NCBI GenBank assembly: GCA_947646735.1
Contig: CANTFK010000752.1
Coordinates: 124,001 to 188,000 of the forward strand
Direction of reading: 5' to 3'
From: Peronospora farinosa
Taxonomy: Eukaryota > Oomycota > Peronosporomycetes > Peronosporales > Peronosporaceae
DNA length: 64,000 nt
The position numbers were made by a program, and so were the translations under genes. This document shows, in pieces, positions 53,033-63,656 of this stretch; position 1 is the stretch's first letter; each line of letters starts with the position of its first letter. The notes below the pieces were generated by a model. The model did no database searches and was not told the origin of the DNA. It saw only the letters and a program-made list of their open reading frames with translations.

Positions 53033-54560
53033 ATGAACCGGCTGAACCTAAAAAAAATACATCAATTTACGCAATCGACCAGTTCACGTACACGCATATA
53101 TGCTAAAATGATAAGAGTACGTGGAACTGATCGTATCCACGTTTACAACATGTACAACCCCCCCTTCTTCTGGGATTGTCGACGCCCACTTCTTTTGCCG
53201 CGCGGCGATCATGCAAGCATATGATAAGTTTCGATACCAAGACGAGGGCGTAGTCTTAGCGTCGTCGCAATCATTTGGTAATTGAAGGGCAGTTACGGAT
53301 GCGGTGCTACCCAACGTGGTTTTCCAAATGATTAATGATAGCCGAGCTTTTGGCGGACACTAACAAGCCGCATATGGTCATCCCTCATAAGACAAATGTA
53401 AATTCGACCTCTAAGCTTAAGCTAGTGCTTGTAAAGACAAACGGGCTATGAGATCATTCAGCACCAAGGCCGTGATGCCACTGCAATTGAAATACCTCAA
53501 GTGTGGGTTTCAATCCTCGTGTCGTCATCCCTTCAAGTTCGGCGACGAAAGCCGGATGCATGCCGTATTTTGGGAATGAATGATTGCCAACAACGTTGTA
53601 CTGATAGTAATGTGAGCATCAATCCATTTTTTCATCGCAGCGTCACAGCCGTACTTGTTGGCAAGTGTTAGCATAGTCGGATGTATTTTAACTACAGGCA
53701 GAATTGGATGCTGGAGAAGCTGATGTACGTGATCTCTAACGTGTCAAGTTTGTGAAAGAACTTATGACACTCGACTTGGGAGTCATTGTCTCGTTTGAGG
53801 GCTGACTTGCTCGGAAGATTTGTTGTCGGGATCACACAGGGAGTCTCTAGCCGCGAAAGGAGGCACTAAGTGCTCTAAGTGTTCATGAGTCCAGTGATTC
53901 TTACCCTTGCAATTGAGGAGACTTAAGTCATTATTGAGACTGTTAAGTAGGACAAAACTTTGTCAAGCATGTATTTTCTGCACCTTCACCTTTACAGATG
54001 AAGTAATGGTTTGCATCGGCGTTCAGTTTACAGAGGTACGCAGACCCTCGTACCAAGACTTGTGACCACGGTCTTACCTGTAACTAGTCGCTGAGCCTTA
54101 ACATAGTTAAGCATTCGGAGTCGCGCAAGTACCGGCATTGACGTAGGACGGTGATCACCCTATTTCGTGAGTTCCCGATCGTGGCACGAGTCATCCGTCC
54201 CGGAGGCAAACCTTTTTGCAGGCACTAGCCGCTAGGTAAGCAACAAACTTCTAACTATATCTACTTACGTCCTTACTGAAACGAATAGAGAAAATAATAT
54301 CGTTACGTTGTCGTACGTATACGGCTACACCCTTGAAAGACTCGATCAAGGTTATCATGAGCCAAGTCAGGTGGGAGTCAATATTGGCAGTTCGAGAACT
54401 GTTGTAATCACTGTCGCTTCATGGATCATATGTGACTCTCGCAAAATCAGTGCATCAATGACTACGACGACTCGCGTATGAAAGAAAACATCCATGACCT
54501 TGGTGTTCCGGCCATCGATATGGTATTTTGTTACTATGTCATCGTCGATTTAACTTATCA
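53033..54560. pseudogene. Scrambled KRE6/SKN1-like relics on both strands (relic 2)
   Basis: Plus-strand traces: DRIHVYNMYNPP and QAYDKFRYQ near 53130-53240 (HVYNMYKHPP, QSWNKFCYQ in intact copies), CYPTW near 53300, GYEIIQHQGRDATAIEIPQV near 53450 (catalytic region, E-D-E signature lost), MLEKLMYVISNVS near 53710, and KENIHDLGVPAIDM near 54490. Minus-strand traces: CDAAMKKWIDAHI near 53655-53620, KNHWTH and LCDPDN near 53910-53830, and SWYEGLRTSVN near 54060. The mix of orientations and the duplicate catalytic region imply at least two copies that were rearranged. Confidence 0.75.
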
Positions 54561-54785
54561 TGGGTAAGCCGGGAGACTTCCCGTTAATCGAGACACAAAT
54601 GTTTTCATAGCAAAGTTTTTTCAAAGACAACTACAACTTTTAATTTTGTATAACACCTTCATGAATCCAAATCGTATTTTGTTAAGCAATACTTGATTGT
54701 AGTTGTTATCGCTCGTTATACAAAGATATGTCCGATGATCATATGAAGTTCTCAAAATGCACGTCTTTTATGAATGCTCGAGATA

Positions 54786-56951
54786 TCATGCATCAAGTTT
54801 TTGTCTCTTAAGCTTCAAGTCGTTCTCATTTTTCTTCTTAATGGACCATATCACGGAAGCGAAGCTCAAGAAGATTAACAATGCAGCGACGCCAATGGAT
54901 AGTTCCAGTGAAGGACCATACGGATTTGCTGAGGTAAATGTCTTGGTCGTGCTGGAAGAACTGGACGATATGGCAGTTGTGCACCGTGGTCCGCCCCATG
55001 AAAAGGAGTATATGCACTCACAACGCGACTTCACGCATTTGCCTGTCTTCATCGTATTTTTGCCCAAAGATCCGCCGACTGAGCAGTCGTCATCGATGGT
55101 ACAGAATGCCTTGCCGGATACCTCCTTGTGCATATTGTTGTTGTCTTCATATTCATCAATGTGTCCCTCGATCCACTCCTTAGTTGGGTGGCTGGCTGGA
55201 TCGCAACCAACTTGCATGTAGTTGTCAGCGTCAAGATCGTCTCCGAGGTCTTGGTATAGCCGCATGTAGTCCACTTTCATATACATCGGAAAAGAGTCGC
55301 AGATCTTGTTGACCACTTCGTCAGAACCATCGCCGCGACACTCTTTGCCTACATTTGGAGGTGTTATACCCCAAGTGCTTGACAACGCTACATTGAAAAT
55401 AATGTAAAGCGGTTCTTCCACCATTATCTTTTGCGGATTCGTTTTTTTGGAATTTTGAGGGACGTCTACAATGGACTTGGATGAAATCTCATACAACGGA
55501 TTGCCCTCTAGCATCCATCGAGTATATCCATTCTTGCCTGTCACCCATTCGAGCTGATAAACGACAAACTCAGTATAAAGACCGACATGCGTAGGCCAAT
55601 TGGCGGAGATGGCATCCATTTGGTAGTGGAACGAGCTCATTATATTGGATTTCGGCGTCTTCTCGTCTCGCGGCTTCGCGCATTTCGAATACGTATTGTC
55701 AGGATCACAGAGGTACGTACCGGTGTAGACGTTGTACAACGGGTAACACGTGCCATTATCATTTATACCCCAGCGAGTTTTCCCACTGCCGTCAATGAGA
55801 CCCAAGTCTCCGTACACATCGTTCGAAGCAGGACAAGTGTCGACTGAGCAAATATTCGCGGTAACGCCAGCCTTCACCGATGTAGCGATTGTGGCGTACT
55901 CCTGTTTTGCTTTGGAATCAGGTGCGCAAAAATTATTTGCAGCGTAACGCAGGCCCTGATACCAAGACTTGTAGCCGCGAGCCTTATAGATCGCGGTTGG
56001 TACACCTATAAAGTTCCCGCCTTTCGTGTTGCAAGTCGAAGTGTAGATACACGAAGGATGATCTTGGGATGTATCAATGCCCATCATACGGTATTCATAA
56101 GGCATTCCTGGAGCAATTTGAATCGACGACGAAATCAAATCCGCTGCGCCTTCAAGAATGTCAATTTCAGGAGCACCTCGACCTTGATTGGGGTTCAGAC
56201 CGTATCCAGGATTGTCATTGCAAGCACTAATGCGCTGAGATTTCGGATCCAGCAAGTCGGGCTCACACGCATCGTACGAAAAAGGCCACATCCGATTTGT
56301 GGAGGCGGAGAAGATGGCTCGTCCGAGATTTCCTAGCATCCAAATACCAGGCCACGTTGGGTAGTATTTGCGTGCTCTGACCTTACCACTATTCCCTTTT
56401 GCAAGATCTGGGTTTCCAGACTCCTTTGTCACTGCTCCTGGCAATTGTGCTCGTACCTCAAGCATACCACCTTGATAACAAAACTTGTTCCACGACTGCA
56501 CCATTCCCGCACGGTAGTAGAAGGGAACATCAACAAGTCCTGGTGGATGCTTGTACATGTTGTAGACGCGAATGATATTCAATTCATCTACTGCCTCGAT
56601 GAAAAAATAGCACGTGCCGTCATCATCACATCTAGTAGATGTCATGTTGTGCGCGTAGAGCTCGAGTGCACCATTGACACCGTCCGGTTTCTCCAAAGAG
56701 GTCCAAATATGGTCATCGCCCGGCCGAAAACTTCGATTTGGCGTATTAAACTCGTCACTCATCACGAGATGCCATTTTCGACCACGTGAACTGGTGTAAG
56801 TCTGGCGATTGTCGGGTGTCGCCGGATCGACCCAAACCTTGATGCCCGACTTCGTTGGGTGTGTTCCGTCTGATATCGTTGCATTCTTAGCAGTGACGAT
56901 CGTCGCTGTCGCCACCAAAATCACGACTACAGCCAATTGCTCAAGTCGCAT
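54786..56951 (-). CDS. KRE6/SKN1-like GH16 glucan-synthesis protein, copy 5 (short tail)
   Basis: 721 aa, ATG at 56951. Signal peptide (LAVVVILVATATIVTA), SKN1/GH16 domain (SDEFNTPNRSFRPGDDH), catalytic PEIDILEG (E262, D264, E267), a complete EGF-like module (CTIDDDC through WGGPRC), a membrane helix (LSIGVAALLIFLSFASVIW) and a short basic tail ending KLKRQKLDA. It lacks the DNYSQNFV-type end. About 65-100 bp after the stop the same strand still reads DNNYNQV (near 54710), a likely leftover of that tail, so the shortening looks secondary. Closest relatives in the window are copies 4 and 3. Otherwise expected to work like the other copies. Confidence 0.9.
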   Translation of the reverse strand: MRLEQLAVVVILVATATIVTAKNATISDGTHPTKSGIKVWVDPATPDNRQTYTSSRGRKWHLVMSDEFNTPNRSFRPGDDHIWTSLEKPDGVNGALELYAHNMTSTRCDDDGTCYFFIEAVDELNIIRVYNMYKHPPGLVDVPFYYRAGMVQSWNKFCYQGGMLEVRAQLPGAVTKESGNPDLAKGNSGKVRARKYYPTWPGIWMLGNLGRAIFSASTNRMWPFSYDACEPDLLDPKSQRISACNDNPGYGLNPNQGRGAPEIDILEGAADLISSSIQIAPGMPYEYRMMGIDTSQDHPSCIYTSTCNTKGGNFIGVPTAIYKARGYKSWYQGLRYAANNFCAPDSKAKQEYATIATSVKAGVTANICSVDTCPASNDVYGDLGLIDGSGKTRWGINDNGTCYPLYNVYTGTYLCDPDNTYSKCAKPRDEKTPKSNIMSSFHYQMDAISANWPTHVGLYTEFVVYQLEWVTGKNGYTRWMLEGNPLYEISSKSIVDVPQNSKKTNPQKIMVEEPLYIIFNVALSSTWGITPPNVGKECRGDGSDEVVNKICDSFPMYMKVDYMRLYQDLGDDLDADNYMQVGCDPASHPTKEWIEGHIDEYEDNNNMHKEVSGKAFCTIDDDCSVGGSLGKNTMKTGKCVKSRCECIYSFSWGGPRCTTAISSSSSSTTKTFTSANPYGPSLELSIGVAALLIFLSFASVIWSIKKKNENDLKLKRQKLDA

Positions 56952-57273
56952 CAGTGTGTGCTAAATCGAGAAATGCATGATCGAGAAAAACCAAGTTCCT
57001 GGAAATCTAAGATAAGACTAACAGGTGTCGAGAATAAAAAATGTATTTTGGTACGTGGCTAGTAAAAACCGCTGGAATCTCCAATGTGTTTAGAGAAATA
57101 ACGGACAAGATTCGTTCAGTTGGTCGTCAAAATGTATCTTATTATCTTTGGTTGTAGATAGATTGTCTTCATGTACATCGAATCTCACGTTAACTTCATG
57201 AGGTGGCGAGTTACCATCAGTTACGGCGCAGGTCACGATAACCACTAATGTATAATTTATTGAGAAGAGCTAG
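56952..57273. other. Spacer between copies 5 and 6
   Basis: 322 bp holding the 3' end of copy 6 and the promoter of copy 5 (both on the minus strand). No frame or repeat of note. Confidence 0.5.
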
Positions 57274-59511
57274 CTACAGGAAGTTTTGGCTGTAGTTGTC
57301 CTTAGGCTGCGATGCGTCAAACTCGTATACAGATGAGTTCAAGCGTGTTGGAACTGATCCTCTCAACTTTTTCTCCTCCGCGGCCTCGATGGCTTCATCG
57401 GCCTGTTTCTTTAATGTTCCGATGGACATCCAGGCTGCGATAATGGTAGAAAAAAGCGTAAGAAATGCTACACCGACCGAGATTGCCATCGGAGGGCCAT
57501 AGACGCGCTTGGTCATGGAAGTTGCACTAGTTAACTCTTCAGTGACTACCAACGTGCACCGAGGTCCACCCCATGAATCTGGGTATGTGCAGCTGCATCG
57601 GGATTTCACACATCTACCAGTGACCAACTTTTTTTGCGTGCCATTGCGGCTGATCGTGCAGTCATCGTCAGTATCACAGAATGCTTTTCCTGACACCTCT
57701 GTCCACGGATTGTCGATATCTTCATACTCATCCAAGTGACCTTGAATCCATTCTCGTGTCGGGTGACTAGCCGGATCGCAGCCGAGCTGCATATAATCAT
57801 CATCACCACGATTCCCCTTCGAGTCTTGATAAAGCCGGATGTAGTCAATCTTCATGAACATTGGGAACTCATCGCAAATTTTGTTGACCTTTTCATCACT
57901 TTTGTTGCCACGACATTCACTTCCGGGGTTTGGAGGCACGGTGCCCCATGAACGCGACAATGCCACATTGAAAATAATAACCATTGGTTCCTCTAGCATG
58001 AGCTTCTGCGGGTTATTTTTCTTGCCATTCTGCGGGACGACCGATAAGGCCTCAGCTGTGACTTCAAAAAGAGGTTGGCCGGCTCCCATCCAACGCACGT
58101 ACCCATTCTTACCTGTGACCCACTCGACTTGGTATAGAAAGTAGTCCGTATACGCACCTAAATGCACAGGCCAATTTGCTGAGATAGCATCCATTTGGTA
58201 GCTGAAAGGCTCCATGGAGTTTGTTTTTGGTGTAGAAGAGTTGCGAGGCGTAATACATTTCTTGTCTGTGTTGTCCGGATCACACAAGAACGCGCCCATA
58301 TACGAGTTCATCAGTGGGAAACACGTACCATTCGTATTAATTCCCCAGTAATCCTTTCCGACTCCGTCGATTAAATCCAGGTTACTGTTAGGATCAAATG
58401 ACGCTGGGCAGAGACTGCTAGTGCAAGTGTTGTCTTTAATTCCAGCTTTCAGTGATGCTTTGATCTTGGCAACATTCTGTGTTTCATCAGCTGACGAGCC
58501 GCAAAAGTTGTTGGAGGCATACCGAAGTCCTTGGTACCACGACTTATGGCCTCGTTTCTGCTTGTAGTATGCGGTGGGTATATCGACAATATTCGCGCCA
58601 GGAGTCTCACAACTATACTTGTAGACGCAGACCATATCCTTTGCATCGTACTCTCCTGCTGCAGGAAAAAGTCTGAAGTCGTTTGGCATTCCAGGAGCAA
58701 TCTGCAACGACGACGAGATTGCTAGACCCCCTCCTTCCAGGATATCAATTTCAGGCGCACCCCGACCCTGATTCTTGTTGAGACCGTATCCTGGATCGTC
58801 ATCACACGCACTAATGCGCTGGTTCGTGGGGTCAAACAAGTTTGGCTCGCACTTGTTATAGGAAAATGGCCACATCCGACTCGTAGACGCCGAGAAGATG
58901 GCACGACCTAGGTTTCCCATCATCCAAATACCTGGCCATGTCGGGTAGTATTTCCCAGTTGCCACTCGTCCAGATTTGCCAAGAGCAAGATCTGGGTTGC
59001 CAGACTTCTTTGATACTGCTCCAGGTAGCTGCGCTCTGACTTCTACTAGACCACCTTGGTAACAAAATTTATTCCACGACTGAACCATAGCTGCCCTGTA
59101 GTAGAAGGGCACATTCTCATACGCGGGTGGTTGGAGATAGGCGTTGTACACGGTAATATTAGTCACTTCATCGATGGCTTCAATGTAGAAATAGCAGGTA
59201 CCGTCGTCGTCACATTTGGTCGAGGTCATGTTGTGCGAGTAAACTTCGAGGGCACCATTCACGCCATCGGGTTTTTGAATCGATGTCCAAATATGGTCGT
59301 CACCAGGTCGAAAGCTTCGATTTGCTGTGTTAAATTCGTCACTCATAACGAGCTGCCAAGTCTCTCCTCGAGACGTCGTAATCTGCTGTGCATTGTCTGG
59401 CGTCGCTGGGTCTACCCACGCTTTGATGCCAGATTTTGTAGGATATTCATTTCCACTTGCTGCCATCACGTACGAACCGAATAATGTCACGAAAGACACG
59501 AGATGACGCAT
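57274..59511 (-). CDS. KRE6/SKN1-like GH16 glucan-synthesis protein, copy 6
   Basis: 745 aa from the ATG at 59511; the frame is open to 59580 but only from a TTG. Signal peptide (MRHLVSFVTLFGSYVMAASG), SKN1/GH16 domain (SDEFNTANRSFRPGDDH, MWPFSYNKCEP), catalytic PEIDILEG (E254, D256, E259), an EGF-like module (CDTDDDC through WGGPRC), a membrane helix (AISVGVAFLTLFSTIIAAWM) and a tail ending KDNYSQNFL. By block sharing (QKRGHKSWYQGLRYASNN, LAISSSLQIAPGMP) it is nearest copies 1 and 2. Role as for copy 1. It is the last cluster member before the right-hand BT1 gene. Confidence 0.9.
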   Translation of the reverse strand: MRHLVSFVTLFGSYVMAASGNEYPTKSGIKAWVDPATPDNAQQITTSRGETWQLVMSDEFNTANRSFRPGDDHIWTSIQKPDGVNGALEVYSHNMTSTKCDDDGTCYFYIEAIDEVTNITVYNAYLQPPAYENVPFYYRAAMVQSWNKFCYQGGLVEVRAQLPGAVSKKSGNPDLALGKSGRVATGKYYPTWPGIWMMGNLGRAIFSASTSRMWPFSYNKCEPNLFDPTNQRISACDDDPGYGLNKNQGRGAPEIDILEGGGLAISSSLQIAPGMPNDFRLFPAAGEYDAKDMVCVYKYSCETPGANIVDIPTAYYKQKRGHKSWYQGLRYASNNFCGSSADETQNVAKIKASLKAGIKDNTCTSSLCPASFDPNSNLDLIDGVGKDYWGINTNGTCFPLMNSYMGAFLCDPDNTDKKCITPRNSSTPKTNSMEPFSYQMDAISANWPVHLGAYTDYFLYQVEWVTGKNGYVRWMGAGQPLFEVTAEALSVVPQNGKKNNPQKLMLEEPMVIIFNVALSRSWGTVPPNPGSECRGNKSDEKVNKICDEFPMFMKIDYIRLYQDSKGNRGDDDYMQLGCDPASHPTREWIQGHLDEYEDIDNPWTEVSGKAFCDTDDDCTISRNGTQKKLVTGRCVKSRCSCTYPDSWGGPRCTLVVTEELTSATSMTKRVYGPPMAISVGVAFLTLFSTIIAAWMSIGTLKKQADEAIEAAEEKKLRGSVPTRLNSSVYEFDASQPKDNYSQNFL

Positions 59512-61584
59512 TGATACAATTGATGCTGACACGAGGTCGCGAGGTAACTGAGTGTTGCGACGTGGCTTCCTAGTGTGCAAGTGCGTGATACATCTTCATC
59601 TTTGTGGTGTTCTGCATACAGCAGCTCGACTTCAGATCTCATCGCTGTCCATAAATTTGAAGACAGCCTGTATGCAACTTAGGTGCTTCATAGACGGAGT
59701 CATAAGCTGACGACAAACCATTCGAAAGGTGTAACTGACGGACCATCCGTCTTGTTGGGTGGCTATTAGTCGTGCAAAGTCGCCACTTTGCGGCCTCAAA
59801 TTGTGTTTTTGCTCGACTTGAAAGGGCACGACTGACCTGAAAAGTCGAGCTGTTTGTCACTATCCGCACAATTAGATTACCGTACCCACCACGTCACCTA
59901 ATATATGAAGTAAGTGTCACTACGGCTTCGTCGGGGAAGCAGCACTGCGATCATGAAAAGCACATTGAGTTAACGTTGAAGCTGAAGCTGAATTGTACGG
60001 CTATTATTCTGGAATAGTACACCCATGACCATTCTGCCATGTGCATGCACTTACCATAAAGAATACAATTCCAGGTTCGATATCCAGGAAGTCGGTCGCA
60101 GCACGGCATCATGAAGCTAGAGGCAGCTTTCAGCGACTACAATAGTAGGTGATCCACTTCGTGCGATCCTGAAACGCTGGTCAAAGTTTCTTCTTATTGG
60201 TTTGTATGATGCCCACCGTAAACTTGAGCTAGAATCTGCTCCTAAGACGATTCGAATCTACCGATGACACGAACGATCAGTTGAGCTGGAAGCGCTTTGT
60301 GCGCGGTTCAGATAAGAGCAGTGTGTCCGGAGGTGGAACTGGCGGAAACAGTGTCCGAGGATCAACGCTAACTCGTTTAAATCCTACGGAACACTACAAC
60401 TCAAACCAAGATCGTATCGATCTACCGATTGTATTATTAGTTCTAGTTTACTGCGCTCTTCACGATGGAGCAATGTGCACAACACACGGGGATTTTCTTG
60501 AAGTACTGATGACAGGATGTATCCCAATTTGTAAAGCTTGTATTTCATGAAGTGCCGAGTGATGGTATAGCAACTGCCAATGTTAGCAACCTTCCCAGCA
60601 GGATCTGTCTCAGTTCTAGAATCCATTTTCACGTATATGCAGGGTATGCATTATCCGAATCGCCTTTGATATGTAGCACAAAAGCTTCTTTTAACACAGC
60701 TGATTTCAAATTGCTGTACACGCTCCGACAATAGTGCTGACTACCCAATGATCAGTTAAGTGTCAATGCTAGGTATTGTAGCACCTCCAACTACTTCAGT
60801 ATACGGCTTAACAAGCTTTTCCTTGGCCATCATACGTTTCATCTTTTCGGATTTGTTGTTGTGCGTAAAATGCGATTCACGCATTCATTCAAGTGCTGAT
60901 TGTAGTGTCGATAAAAGTCTCGGCCTGGCATCTTCTCCATAGTTAGTTAGTTGTCTTTAATAGAATTCCTATCGCGCCGTAATAGCCTTTCTTTAGCTAC
61001 AGAATCCTCAGAGAATGCTCGGCCCGGGTTCTCTGGATCCGTCTGGTTCAGCATCAGTTCCTCCAAAACATCGTCTTCAATAGTTTTAGCATCGTCCGCA
61101 GCTTTTGAAAGCTGTATCTTTGTTTGTAAAAGCCAGTATCCGCTACATGTACCTACCATACTTTAGTTATTCTTCTCATCTTCATTCAACTTTAAACATA
61201 TCTGTAGCACAAAGTACTTTGCATTGCGAGCATGTATAGACATTATCTAACAATCTTGTTTACGAAACGTAACAAAAACCAAGAACGTATCTACAAGGTG
61301 GTGAGTCAGCACTAGCTTTTTCGTGGTCAGCAGCGTTCGAACTTGTCTATTTTCCTGCTGTCGCGCTGTCGTCACTTTTGGTGTAGCCTAGTAACATCAT
61401 TACTTGACTGGGTAAATAAATGGATGATTATGGGCGCCTTTGTCTCTGAAGTCTAAACTCTATCTATGTACATAAAGTGGATACAATATCGACAGCATGG
61501 AAAAAGAAATCACCCATGTGTTGTTTGATTGTATTCCACCCTGTCGGAACCTTTCTTATCTCATAATTTCACCTCTTGGGTTTC
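59512..61584. other. Intergenic region between copy 6 and BT1 paralogue 2
   Basis: About 2 kb with short frames only. Apart from the minus-strand 70-codon frame described separately, none has an ATG start plus convincing composition. No repeats or RNA genes recognised. Confidence 0.45.
60947..61159 (-). CDS. Hypothetical small protein or exon
   Basis: 70 codons from an ATG at 61159. The sequence is acidic and helix-prone (KTIEDDVLEELMLNQTDPEN, then SVAKERLLRRDRN), more protein-like than the surrounding shadows. After its TAA the same frame continues with MEKMPGRDFYRHYNQHLNEC, and CTAACTAAC near the stop resembles an intron branch region, so this may be one exon of a small gene or a decayed gene. 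No domain recognised. Confidence 0.3.
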   Translation of the reverse strand: MVGTCSGYWLLQTKIQLSKAADDAKTIEDDVLEELMLNQTDPENPGRAFSEDSVAKERLLRRDRNSIKDN

Positions 61585-63153
61585 ATGTTGCCTTTCTCCA
61601 CCATGACCCCCAGACACACTGACACGAAGGACCGCACTGCCGTTATGAGCATGAATCGCTTTGTTGCTGGTCCAGATTTTTACAATTATGACATGTATGG
61701 TGGTTTACGTCCTGGTAAATTGGTTCAGTTCTTTTCCATGACTTTTCTAGGTCTTGTAGCGGCTACGTTTACGTCATCTTTCATCTACACTGGTGCTCGT
61801 TTCGGTCTTTTACCTATGATAAGCAATAAATTACAGCTTAATGAAGCCCAAACGGAAGCTATGAATCGGCTTGTAGAAGTACCAGCAGCCATGGCTTTCT
61901 TTGTAGGACTGTATGCCGATGCAGTGCCTGTTTTTGGCTCTCGTCGCAAGTCATACATGATTATTGGTCTATCATTGAGTCTGTTGTGCTTGGGCCTGCT
62001 TGGACTTGGAAGTCTCTTGGCTACGGAGTTTAATCAAACCATGGGCAAGACATTTCACTACATTATGATGCTCTTAATGGGCGGAGTGAGCTTTGGATCA
62101 ATGATTAACTTTTGTTCCGTTCATACGGCGGTCGTGACACTATCGCAATGTGAAAGTTTAGAAAAACGAGGCGTTTTTCAAGCTGATTATTTAATCGCTC
62201 GAGCGACAGGACAGATTTCCGCCAGATTACTCGTCTATTTGATCCAGAACATTGTCGGAACGTTCAATACGTCACTGGTTTTACTCGTGTTAATGGTCTT
62301 GTCAATTTCGACGATTATTGTCGTACTCACGACACTTGATGAACCATCAGTACATCAGAAAGAAAGTCTTCGATGCAAATGTGAGAGTTACTGGAAACTC
62401 ACGAAACAAAAGGCGGTATGGAGGAGCTTAATCGTCATTGCCAGCTTTGCTTTTTTTCTCAACTTTGGCTTTCCACTTGTATCACAGGCACTAAGAGAAT
62501 GGACACAGACAACGGATCATGTCTCAAAGCTAATTACTAGTACCTTGAGTGACTTGGTGATGGTTCTTACGGTGTTTGTATGGCGATGGAAACTTCGGAA
62601 CATTTTGTGGAAAAAAATCTTTGCCATGGCTCCGATAATGACCATTGCACCTCAAATTCTGATGGCGGGGCTGATCATTCCAGCGCTGTGTCGTAGTCCA
62701 GTCGTATATATTGTGCTGAGTGGATTGACAGGAGTCGCTTTAGGAGTCATGGCACTTTTACTGTTAGCTCCAGTCACTGAGATTATTGAAGAGGGCTCAG
62801 AAGGCGGCGTTGTTGGACTTGCGCTCTCATTTAACACCATGTTCAAGATCTTTGTGAGCACATTACTTACGACAATCCAGCGTACGTCGTATTTTCCATC
62901 CAGCAATGATATAGACATGATACATTGGCGCTGGTCCATCGCAATCCTCGCCATTGGAACGTGCTGCGTCAACAGCTTGGCGTTTGTAGCCATTCCGATC
63001 TTGCCACTGCAAAAGTTAGACGCGCAACTCGTGCGTATGTATGGAGGCTTTACCAATAGCGCCAGTGCTCTCACTGCTGCTGCATTCTTTTTGTCGCTCA
63101 GCTACTGCGTCGCGTACAACATCTATATCTTCAGTGAAGCCATCTACGCTTGA
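61585..63153 (+). CDS. BT1/folate-biopterin family transporter, paralogue 2
   Basis: 522 aa from the ATG at 61585 (a second ATG at 61603 would give 516); the frame upstream opens only at a TTG. Polytopic, about twelve helices. Family loop LYADAVPVFGSRRKSYMIIG (about residues 110-130) and EIIEEGSEGGVVGLALSF (about 404-421) match the equivalent blocks of the gene at 5961, as do FLGLVAATFTS, KQKAVWR and QKLDAQLVRMYGGFTNSAS. Its N-terminal cytosolic extension is about 30 residues shorter than in paralogue 1. Expected to transport pteridine/folate-like or related small solutes; substrate unknown. Intronless. The two paralogues bracket the GH16 cluster, which suggests an ancestral local arrangement; this is inference. 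Confidence 0.82.
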   Translation: MLPFSTMTPRHTDTKDRTAVMSMNRFVAGPDFYNYDMYGGLRPGKLVQFFSMTFLGLVAATFTSSFIYTGARFGLLPMISNKLQLNEAQTEAMNRLVEVPAAMAFFVGLYADAVPVFGSRRKSYMIIGLSLSLLCLGLLGLGSLLATEFNQTMGKTFHYIMMLLMGGVSFGSMINFCSVHTAVVTLSQCESLEKRGVFQADYLIARATGQISARLLVYLIQNIVGTFNTSLVLLVLMVLSISTIIVVLTTLDEPSVHQKESLRCKCESYWKLTKQKAVWRSLIVIASFAFFLNFGFPLVSQALREWTQTTDHVSKLITSTLSDLVMVLTVFVWRWKLRNILWKKIFAMAPIMTIAPQILMAGLIIPALCRSPVVYIVLSGLTGVALGVMALLLLAPVTEIIEEGSEGGVVGLALSFNTMFKIFVSTLLTTIQRTSYFPSSNDIDMIHWRWSIAILAIGTCCVNSLAFVAIPILPLQKLDAQLVRMYGGFTNSASALTAAAFFLSLSYCVAYNIYIFSEAIYA

Positions 63154-63656
63154 GCTTCATCAATTTTAGGCAAAAAAAGTGAGACGTACACAGCCATGTC
63201 GCAGTCCTTTTAAATGTAATACGATCCCCCACTTTTCACAATCCCTACTCTCATCTTTTTTTGACGGTATTTTAGCTGTAAAAAGCTAAGAATTAAAGAA
63301 TCTGTAACGTAATTTATTTAACATTACATGTAATTTAGTAAATGAGTACAAATTAGCATGAAGTACGCAAATATTATATGGATAAAAGACCTATTTTAGT
63401 AGTAGTCATAGGTATCTGAGTCGTGCAAAAGTACTATATATACGAGCAGCACTACACGAAATAATACGTGCCACACAGAAGGAATGCTAGCCGATACAAT
63501 GTGCACATTGGGGTTGCTCTTAGCAGACGTTTCGAGTGCTTATGAAGCTCTCCTCTAACTCTATCATCACAATAATGGTACTTGTATGTAATTAGTGGAC
63601 TCAGCCAAAATATAATGTCAACACTTCGACACAGTGCACCCTTAGATAGGTCCTGA
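63154..63656. other. Spacer downstream of BT1 paralogue 2
   Basis: AT-rich 3' flank with no supported feature. Confidence 0.5.

Noticed and set aside
59639..60632. Several 60-90 codon frames upstream of copy 6
   Set aside because: Starts are mostly TTG or GTG, frames overlap on both strands, and no conserved motif is visible.
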